From Marinobacterium lutimaris (lineage in GTDB: Bacteria > Pseudomonadota > Gammaproteobacteria > Pseudomonadales > Balneatricaceae), in contig NZ_FNVQ01000005.1 of assembly GCF_900108065.1 (NCBI RefSeq), forward strand, positions 310,001 to 374,000: a DNA stretch of 64,000 nt, written 5' to 3'. Made by a program: the position numbers and the translations under genes. The notes under the pieces were generated by a model. That model was not told the origin of the DNA. It ran no database searches and saw nothing but the letters and a program-made list of their open reading frames with translations. Below are positions 52,182 through 59,003 of the stretch, piece after piece (position 1 is the first letter of the stretch; the number at the start of each line of letters is the position of its first letter).

Positions 52182-53630
52182 TCAGCCGCGCCAGAAGACC
52201 GGGGAGAGCAGCACCATCACCGTGAGCAGTTCAAGCCGGCCGAGGATCATCGCCAGGCTGAGCAGCCATTTTGCCGTGTCGGGTAAGGTATGGAAGTTAC
52301 CCGCCGGACCAATGGTATCGCCGAGGCCCGGTCCCACGTTGGTCAGCGCCGTAATGGCGCCGGTAAACGCGGTGATAAAGTCCACGCCAAGGGCGGTAAG
52401 AATCAGGGTGGTGGCAGCCAGCACGATAAAGAACAGGAAGGAGAAGGCCACCGCCGAAGCGACGATATCGTCGGGGATCGGCTTGCCGTTATAGCGGATC
52501 GAGGTGATGCTGCGCGGGTGTACCAACTTATGCATCTGGTCCGACAGGAACTGGTAGGAAAGCTGGAAGCGGAACACCTTCATGCCGCCACTGGTTGAGC
52601 CGGAGCAACCACCGATAAAGGTGGCGATAAAGAACAGGCCGATGCTGAATTCACCCCAGAGGGTATAGTCCGCCGAGGCGTAACCGGTGGTGGTAATGAT
52701 CGAGACGATATTGAACGCGGCATGGGTCAGCGTGCGCAGAAACGGCTCGCCATCCATCACCACCTGTTCAAATGTCAGTATGGCGACCAGGAACAGCACG
52801 ATCAGGATAAAGCCTTTCGCCTGCTGATCCGCCAGCACCGACAGACGCCGCTGGGAGAGAAAGCGAATATAGAGCATAAACGGCATGCCGCCGATCATCA
52901 TGAACACCACGGCGATCCAGAGGATGGAATCACTGAAGCGGCCCATGGAGGCGTCATCCGTGGCGTAGCCGCCGGTAGAAACCGTGGTCATGGCGTGATT
53001 CACCGCATCGAACGGGCTCATCCCGGCGACCCAGTAGCAGAGGCCGCAGGCCAGCGTAATCATCACATAGATAAACAGCAGCCGATGCGCCATTTCGTGG
53101 AAACGCGGCAGGGATTTTTCCGACCAATCCGATGACTCGGTCTGGAACAGGCGCATACCACCGACGCGCAGAAACGGCAGTATAGTCACCGCCATGCCGA
53201 TCACGCCGAGACCACCCACCCACTGCAGCAGCGAGCGCCAGAGCAGAATCGACGGCGGCAGCGTATTGATCCCGGAGATCACCGTGGAACCGGTGGTGGT
53301 AATGCCGGAGACCGCTTCGAACACCGCCTCGGACAGCGTCAACGGATGGTCGGTAAGCATCAGCGGCAGGGCACCGACAAAGGAGAGCTGCAGCCAGCTC
53401 ATGCTGGTCAGCAGGTAAAGCTGGCGGGAGGTAAGCCGGAAACGCCGCTCCCGGCCCCAGAAGATCAGCAGGATGCCAAACAGCAGCGAGATGATCGCCG
53501 ATTCCAGAAAGGCACGGTACTCGGGATCCCCGATCAGGTAGCCGTAGATCATCGGCGCCAGCAGCAGGCCGGTCATGATCAGCGCAAGCACGCCACAAAC
53601 GAAGAAAATCGGTCGAAAGAGCCTGAGCAT
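52182..53630 (-). CDS. trkH: Potassium uptake protein TrkH
   Basis: A 482-residue K+ translocating subunit, the length of E. coli TrkH (483). Four pore-loop repeats are visible: SGITTTGSTVISG, TTVSTGGYATDDASMG, ITTTGYASADYTLWG and LTNVGPGLGDTIGPAGNF, each carrying the Gly of the selectivity filter. LRVGGMRLFQTESSDWSEK and GGCSGSTSGGMKVFRFQL are further family blocks. It requires the NAD-binding subunit TrkA, which is not in the window. It imports K+ at low turgor. It ends 86 bases before the MscS gene; no terminator is obvious between them. Confidence 0.95.
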   Translation of the reverse strand: MLRLFRPIFFVCGVLALIMTGLLLAPMIYGYLIGDPEYRAFLESAIISLLFGILLIFWGRERRFRLTSRQLYLLTSMSWLQLSFVGALPLMLTDHPLTLSEAVFEAVSGITTTGSTVISGINTLPPSILLWRSLLQWVGGLGVIGMAVTILPFLRVGGMRLFQTESSDWSEKSLPRFHEMAHRLLFIYVMITLACGLCYWVAGMSPFDAVNHAMTTVSTGGYATDDASMGRFSDSILWIAVVFMMIGGMPFMLYIRFLSQRRLSVLADQQAKGFILIVLFLVAILTFEQVVMDGEPFLRTLTHAAFNIVSIITTTGYASADYTLWGEFSIGLFFIATFIGGCSGSTSGGMKVFRFQLSYQFLSDQMHKLVHPRSITSIRYNGKPIPDDIVASAVAFSFLFFIVLAATTLILTALGVDFITAFTGAITALTNVGPGLGDTIGPAGNFHTLPDTAKWLLSLAMILGRLELLTVMVLLSPVFWRG

Positions 53631-53741
53631 GGGCCGGCGTTCCTATCACCCTGGTCGCGGGCTCGATATCTGGATCAGGGCCGCGTCGCTAAACCATGCC
53701 GGAAGCGCTGCCCCGGCGTTAAAACAGAAATATCAGCCGCT

Positions 53742-54317
53742 CTACACCATCAGCAGCTCGTACGCCTCACGCACACGCCGGAACTGGTCGGCGTCACCGC
53801 CTCGATCCGGATGATGCCGCGACGCCAGGCGCCGGTAGGCGATACGAATCTGCTCCGTGCTGGCCCCCTCTTCCAGCCCCAGCACCTGGGCCGCTTCGCT
53901 GCGCCGGTCGCTGTTCATATAGCGCTGCCAGAAGCCGTCCAGCAGTGCACGCACGTAATCGCTGCTGCTTTTTTCAAACTCGCTCCAGTCCAGATAATAG
54001 TCCCGCAGCGGCTGATCGTTGGCGATGATAGCGGTTTCCGCCGAGGCTTGTGAAGAATCCAGCGGGTGCAGCTGGATATGCAGTGCAGATATGGAGATAT
54101 CAAAACCCTCCCCCGCCAGCACGGGCTGCAGGCGGTAGAGAGCATTCATGATCAGAAAGTGCTTGCGAAACAGCAGCAGCTCCGGCGACGCATCCAGCTC
54201 CTGATCCAGCGCCAGCCCGTTGAACTCCAGCTGCTTCATCAGGGCATATTCGCTCAGGCCCTGCGGATGTTCATGCAGCAGCCGGGCGATAGGGGCCAGC
54301 AGCGGATTGTTCTGCAT
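53742..54317 (-). CDS. DnaJ-related protein with C-terminal J domain
   Basis: A 191-residue protein. The N-terminal 120 residues (LLHEHPQGLSEYALMKQLEF, LFRKHFLIMNALYRLQ, ISALHIQLHPLD) are the DNAJ_related region found in gammaproteobacteria. The C-terminal part is a J domain: AAQVLGLEEGASTEQIRIAYRRLASRHHPDRGGDADQFRRVREAYELLM, with the HPD tripeptide intact. It should therefore be able to stimulate an Hsp70 such as DnaK; its client is unknown. It lacks the Gly/Phe and zinc regions of DnaJ. It lies 19 bases downstream of the HD-GYP gene and may be co-transcribed with it. Confidence 0.88.
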   Translation of the reverse strand: MQNNPLLAPIARLLHEHPQGLSEYALMKQLEFNGLALDQELDASPELLLFRKHFLIMNALYRLQPVLAGEGFDISISALHIQLHPLDSSQASAETAIIANDQPLRDYYLDWSEFEKSSSDYVRALLDGFWQRYMNSDRRSEAAQVLGLEEGASTEQIRIAYRRLASRHHPDRGGDADQFRRVREAYELLMV

Positions 54318-54336
54318 TCGCTCTCCTAGAGGCAGA

Positions 54337-57198
54337 TCAACCCAGTCCTGCCAGCGTCAGCAGCTGACGCCGATCCACCTTGTCGATCTGTTCCGGTTTC
54401 AGGAATCTTTCAGCGTAGCGAAGATAGATGCCGGACTCCAGAAACAGCCGGAACAGATCCGCATCCAGGTGCCGGTCCTTAACCATGAAAGCGAGAATCC
54501 GCAGGGATTCGGACAGCGTCTTGGCATCCTTGTAGGGCCGATCCGCCGCGGTGAGCGCTTCGAACACATCCGCCACCGCCATGATCCGCTCCTCTACGCT
54601 GAGTTTGCCGGCCGCCAGGCCACGCGGATAACCGGTGCCGTCGATCTTCTCATGGTGGTTACCGGCGATATCCGGGATGCGTCTGAGCTCTTTGGGCAGC
54701 GGCAGAGAGGTCAGCATGCGGATAGTCTGCACTATGTGGTCATTGATGGCGAAACGCTCCTCATCGGTGAGCGTGCCCTTTTGAATCGACAGGTTATACA
54801 GCTCACCGTGATTGGCCGCGTAATCCGGCAGGGTCATATCGAAGCCCCAGGTGTTATTCGGATCCCCGTTTTCCACGGGCGGTCGCCGATCTCCCCAAGG
54901 GATCAGGTGTTCCGGCCGGTCGGCAAGCAGGTATTCGATGACCGGCAGCTCTTCAAGCTCCTCCGGCAGACGCTCCAGTTCATCGCGGGAGATACCCAGG
55001 CGCTTGTCAAAGTAGCGCTTCCAGCGCCGCCTGCCGATCTGCTGCAGCTTTTCGATATCCTCATCCGGCATAAATTCGCCACCGACGTTGGATTTGGCCA
55101 CCAGGGCGAACTCCTGGCGGAGCTTTTTACGCAGCTGGTCACGCTGGGCTCGCAGATCGGCCTCAACGCCACCTTTAACAATACCGCGCAGGTAGGCGAT
55201 TTCGGCATCGCGCCAAAGCACTTCGAAGCGGGTACGGATCTCATGGATACGATCGTACTGGGTCTCCAGTTTCGTCGCCTTGTCGACCACATATTCGGGA
55301 CTGGTGACCTTGCCGCAGTCATGCAGCCAGGCGGCGATCCGAAACTCGCGACGTTGCTGTTCGTTCATGCGAAAGGCTGCGAAGGCTTTGTCGTCCGAGG
55401 CTTCGGCTGCATCCACCAGCATCTCCGCCAGTTGCGGCACCCGATCACAGTGGCCGCTGGTATAAGCCGACTTGGCATCGATCGCATCAGCGAGCAGGCG
55501 GATGATCGATTCGATCAGCTCGTTCTGTGCGTCCACCTGACGCTGGGTATCTATCGCCGTGGCGGCAGAGCCCGATACCTCATCGACAAATTTCTGGTAG
55601 CTGTCTTCATACTCCGCGTGCTCCGGCAGCAGTACCAGCGCCAAAATACCCAGCAGGTCCCCATTACGGTCACGCAGCAGGGTTGTCATCACCGCCTCGC
55701 CCTGGCGTGCCAGCTGCTCTCTCAACCGGGCCCGCAGCTCCTCGGGCCCCGCATCGCCGGCCGACAGCTGTTCCGGTGCACTGCGCAAACCACTGTTGGT
55801 GGCACGCTGCAGTATCTTCTCATCCTCGTCATAGAGGTAGACGGCACCTGATGCGGCGGATGTGATGGTGACCAGTTCTCTGGTTACACGATGCAGCATC
55901 TTCTCAAGATCGCGCTCATGAGCGAGCAGGTGGGATATTTTCTGGAAGCCGTTGATCGCACCGGACATCTGTCCGATCAGCTCCGAAAGCCGCCTGACTT
56001 CATCGACACGGGACTTTTTCGGCACGCCCTTGCTGAAATCGAACTGCGCCAGCGCGCTGACCTGTTCCGACAGGCGTTTCAGCGGCTTGGTGACCAGGCG
56101 ACCACCCCAGGAACCGAGCAGCAGCAACACCAGCATCACCAGTACCGACCACAGGATCAGCTGAAGACTCTGCTTCTTCGCATCCGCCAGCAACGCATCG
56201 GCGGGGATAGCAAACAACAGACGGGTGATGCCTTCCCCGCCGGTGCGCATCTCCTCGACGAAGCCCAACCAGCGCCGACCATCGATATCCAGCCGCTGCA
56301 TGCCGGAGCCGATACCGTAGTCGGACAGGCGGGTCAGTATCGGTACGCCAACCTCATCGATATAGGCAAGACGCAGCCCATCATCCGGATCGTCCCGCAC
56401 GACGCGAAGAATATCCGAGTAGGCCACCACCTGGTCATTGGGCGTCACGATGGCGATCTCGGCCTGACTCTGCCCCCTGAGCAGACCAATAACGGAGGAG
56501 AAATCATTCACCGAGGCATCCACACCGATCACCGCGGCACCGCTCTCACTGCGCTGGGCAAGCGTCACGCCGATCTCGGCGGTGGTATAAAAGATATAGG
56601 GGCTGGTCAGAACCGTGTCTGTGGTGACAGCAGCACTGGCGTACCAGGGGCGGCTGCGGGGATCGTAGTCGTAGTCGGGTTTGTCGCGGGTTTCGAGCAG
56701 CTTCAGGTCAGCGTCGTAAAATTCCCAGAGAGCGTTATCGATCTGATTGAACGCCCCCCTTTCGATGCTCTGCAGGAGGTAGGCTGCGTCTTTTGGCGCC
56801 GATACCGACTCTTTCACCGGGGTATAACGCAGGCGCCTCAGTAGCACAAAACTGCCGTCACTGTAGCCTACATAGACGGAACTTAGCAGCGAGCTGGTGC
56901 CAAGCGCGGTAACCAGCACCGGAAGACGGGCACGCCGCGCGGCCAGATTCGGCGCTTCGGCAATGGGATCCCGGGAGAGCATCTGCACCGTACTCTTCAC
57001 CGGGCTGAGCAGGGCATCGATATGGGTATCGAGACTCTCCGCCAGTTGCTCGGCGCGCGTGCCCGACTCGTTGAGCAATGTCTCGCGCTGACCGTAATAG
57101 GAGCCCCCTATCAGAACCAGCGCCAGCACGAACATGCTGACCACGATGGTGCCACTGACAAGCACCTGAAGCGGAAAATGAAACCGGCGTCCATCCAT
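54337..57198 (-). CDS. Cache-HAMP-GAF-HD-GYP signalling protein with a large insertion
   Basis: A 953-residue membrane sensor. It has an N-terminal transmembrane helix (about 10-32), a periplasmic dCache-like region (about 35-345; YASAAVTTDTVLTSPYIFYT), a second membrane helix (about 348-368), HAMP (about 370-420), a GAF-like domain (about 440-555), then an HD-GYP domain. Its motifs are GHCDRV (His583), HDCGK (His626-Asp627), NHHEKIDGTGYPRGL (His848, Gly-Tyr-Pro 856-858) and VADVFEALTAADRPYKD. HD-GYP proteins hydrolyse cyclic di-GMP or related dinucleotides. The distance from HDxGK to HHE is about 222 residues, where a normal HD-GYP has roughly 50-60, so about 165 residues are inserted. All metal ligands I can check are kept, so activity is likely. 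Confidence 0.88.
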   Translation of the reverse strand: MDGRRFHFPLQVLVSGTIVVSMFVLALVLIGGSYYGQRETLLNESGTRAEQLAESLDTHIDALLSPVKSTVQMLSRDPIAEAPNLAARRARLPVLVTALGTSSLLSSVYVGYSDGSFVLLRRLRYTPVKESVSAPKDAAYLLQSIERGAFNQIDNALWEFYDADLKLLETRDKPDYDYDPRSRPWYASAAVTTDTVLTSPYIFYTTAEIGVTLAQRSESGAAVIGVDASVNDFSSVIGLLRGQSQAEIAIVTPNDQVVAYSDILRVVRDDPDDGLRLAYIDEVGVPILTRLSDYGIGSGMQRLDIDGRRWLGFVEEMRTGGEGITRLLFAIPADALLADAKKQSLQLILWSVLVMLVLLLLGSWGGRLVTKPLKRLSEQVSALAQFDFSKGVPKKSRVDEVRRLSELIGQMSGAINGFQKISHLLAHERDLEKMLHRVTRELVTITSAASGAVYLYDEDEKILQRATNSGLRSAPEQLSAGDAGPEELRARLREQLARQGEAVMTTLLRDRNGDLLGILALVLLPEHAEYEDSYQKFVDEVSGSAATAIDTQRQVDAQNELIESIIRLLADAIDAKSAYTSGHCDRVPQLAEMLVDAAEASDDKAFAAFRMNEQQRREFRIAAWLHDCGKVTSPEYVVDKATKLETQYDRIHEIRTRFEVLWRDAEIAYLRGIVKGGVEADLRAQRDQLRKKLRQEFALVAKSNVGGEFMPDEDIEKLQQIGRRRWKRYFDKRLGISRDELERLPEELEELPVIEYLLADRPEHLIPWGDRRPPVENGDPNNTWGFDMTLPDYAANHGELYNLSIQKGTLTDEERFAINDHIVQTIRMLTSLPLPKELRRIPDIAGNHHEKIDGTGYPRGLAAGKLSVEERIMAVADVFEALTAADRPYKDAKTLSESLRILAFMVKDRHLDADLFRLFLESGIYLRYAERFLKPEQIDKVDRRQLLTLAGLG

Positions 57199-57348
57199 GC
57201 TGTTTACCCGATACTGTTAGAAAGCGTTATACCTGAACACCCCGAATAAAGCGCTCGCCGCTTCAATCACGCGGCCCCATATGCGCCTGCTAAAGTATCA
57301 ACCTTGATTCCCTGGCACGATGTCAGCCCGATTCAATGCTGACGGAGA

Positions 57349-58278
57349 TCAGCCCTCCCCGTCCTGGCCCGAAGCCATATTACGGTCCGCAATATCGTTC
57401 TGCATCTCCTCCATGATCCAGTCACGAAACGCGCGCATGCCGTAAGTGAGAGCCCGTTTTTCTTTATAGACAAGATAGAAGGCATTCTGGGTATCGAAAG
57501 CCAGCTCAAACGGCGCCGCCAGCTTACCGGTTTCGATCTCACGTTCTACCAGTACCCGGTCAGCCAGGGCGATGCCTATACCTTCAATCGCCGCGGATAC
57601 CGCCAGCGAGGTGCTGGAGAATGACATGGTGCGCGTAGCGGCAGACAGACTGACGCCAATCTCACGCAGCGCCCGGTTCCACTCATGACGTCGACCTGAA
57701 ATATAGATCAAGGTGTGGTTGACCATATCCTCCGGCGTGTTGATCGCTTTATCTCCCTCCAGAAACGAGGGTGCAAACACCGGCGTCTGCACGATATTAC
57801 GCAGCAGGTGCGACTCGACCCCTTCCCAGTTACCACGGCCGTAATAAACCGCCATATCAGTATCGGAGTGCTCAAAGTCGATATAGCCCATGGTGGAGCT
57901 GAAGCGCAGCTCCACATCGGGGAAGCGCTGCTGGAAACGGGTAATACGCGGCACCAGCCAGCGGGTCAGGAAGAAAGGCGCCACGCTGATATTGACGGCA
58001 GACGTATTAGTCGCGGTCATGAGCCGCCGGGTGGCGCTCTCCACCTCGTCCAGCGCCAGCTGTACCGAGCCGAGATAACGCTCGCCGGCGCCGGTCAGGT
58101 AGACCTGGCGTTTTTCCCGACGAAACAGCTTCTGGCCCAAGAATTCCTCAAGCGACTTGAGCTGATGGCTGACCGCCGAGGGCGTTACGCAAAGTTCCTC
58201 CGCCGCTTTGTTAAAACTGCCGTGTCTGGCGGCCGCTTCGAAAACGCGCAGGGCATTGAGTGGGGGCAGGCGTCTGAT
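57349..58278 (-). CDS. GcvA-like LysR-family regulator with an apparent ATC start
   Basis: The first ATG in frame is at 58140, but that would delete the DNA-binding domain. The frame stays open upstream and encodes RRLPPLNALRVFEAAARHGS followed by a recognition helix with TPSAVSHQLKSLEEFLGQK, an intact GcvA-type winged helix. No ATG, GTG or TTG occurs before the upstream stop. Two ATC codons lie at 58281 and 58278; the second is six bases after AAGGAG, where GcvA relatives have their ATG (M-x-RRLPPLNALR). I place the start there, giving 309 residues. The effector domain reads FLTRWLVPRITRFQQRFPDVELR and MAVYYGRGNWEGVE, also GcvA-like. It faces the 65-residue gene, 132 bases away. Confidence 0.75.
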   Translation of the reverse strand: MRRLPPLNALRVFEAAARHGSFNKAAEELCVTPSAVSHQLKSLEEFLGQKLFRREKRQVYLTGAGERYLGSVQLALDEVESATRRLMTATNTSAVNISVAPFFLTRWLVPRITRFQQRFPDVELRFSSTMGYIDFEHSDTDMAVYYGRGNWEGVESHLLRNIVQTPVFAPSFLEGDKAINTPEDMVNHTLIYISGRRHEWNRALREIGVSLSAATRTMSFSSTSLAVSAAIEGIGIALADRVLVEREIETGKLAAPFELAFDTQNAFYLVYKEKRALTYGMRAFRDWIMEEMQNDIADRNMASGQDGEG

Positions 58279-58410
58279 GATCAGCTCCTTGCGACAAATT
58301 AGATTTTCTCAACTATAGACTGAAAAAGGGTCGTTTGCCCACAGCCACCTTCGACTTTAGTATTGCGGTTGAAAATTGATCAACCCGAAGACGAAAATCG
58401 GAGACATTAA

Positions 58411-58608
58411 ATGAGCAATTCAAACCCTGAATTCGAACTGAAATACAACGAACTCGACATGATCGACGTGGACTACTACATCGAACGCGCCCGCGCTGAA
58501 CGTGCAACTTACGTAGCCAACCTGTTCCGCAAAGCTTTCTTTAAAACCTCTGACAAAAGCGGCAAGGCTCGCGTTTCTTACAAGCTCCAGCAATCACCGG
58601 CTCACTAA
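58411..58608 (+). CDS. Small uncharacterised protein (65 residues)
   Basis: A short soluble protein rich in charged residues. The middle (YYIERARAERATYVANLFRKAF) is a clear amphipathic helix; no signal peptide or membrane segment. The sequence resembles the short RSP_7527/DUF1127-like proteins (a Y-x-I-x-R-A-R-x-x-R-A pattern), whose functions are unknown or linked to RNA-based regulation; the resemblance is from memory and weak. It has a good GGAG seven bases before the ATG, is divergent from the GcvA-like regulator, and ends in an inverted repeat. Reading as a real gene rests on the ribosome binding site, position and non-random composition. Confidence 0.72.
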   Translation: MSNSNPEFELKYNELDMIDVDYYIERARAERATYVANLFRKAFFKTSDKSGKARVSYKLQQSPAH

Positions 58609-58620
58609 GCCCGTGATTGC
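58590..58620 (+). repeat. Inverted repeat over the stop codon of the 65-residue gene
   Basis: GCAATCAC (58590-58597) and GTGATTGC (58613-58620) are perfect complements separated by 15 bases and enclose the stop codon. No T tract follows, so it is a weak terminator candidate or an mRNA end-protecting hairpin. Confidence 0.6.
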
Positions 58621-59003
58621 GAGCCTGGTCGACTGACCAGCGTCTCGCGCTCTTTCGCGATCTATCTCCCGGCGGGTCCTCTGCCAATCTGAAATACCGG
58701 CGAAAATTCCATAATAATTCTGGGAATCCTCCCAGACGCCTTTCTTTTCTACACTTTTCTTTTCTACGCTCAGTTATCTCGCTATTGCGGCTCCTAGCGG
58801 CAAAATAAAGCCCTTTTCCGTTGTGTTTTTTATACAGATCGCCCGCTTCGTGCCGATACCCTCCAGGTGTCTCGATTGCACCAGTCTGCTCTATCGCATA
58901 TAAGTGATCTATCAATTACTGCGGAAAACGTTCTATAAATGCCTGATCTCATTACACTCTTCACCCTCTTTCCGCAGAGTTACCGTTTGCATGGAAGCAC
59001 TGA
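58621..59003. other. 383-base gap before the FIST-EAL gene
   Basis: No gene is supported. It contains a pyrimidine-rich direct repeat: TTTCTTTTCTAC at 58741 and 58756, a 15-base period. TATAAA at 58934 is a possible -10 without a good -35. The region is AT-richer than its surroundings and is probably the promoter and leader of the following gene, which has no strong Shine-Dalgarno sequence. Confidence 0.5.

Noticed and set aside
57349-58140. Reading the GcvA-like regulator as an N-terminally truncated pseudogene starting at 58140
   Set aside because: The HTH-coding sequence is intact and in the same frame immediately upstream; only a standard start codon is missing.
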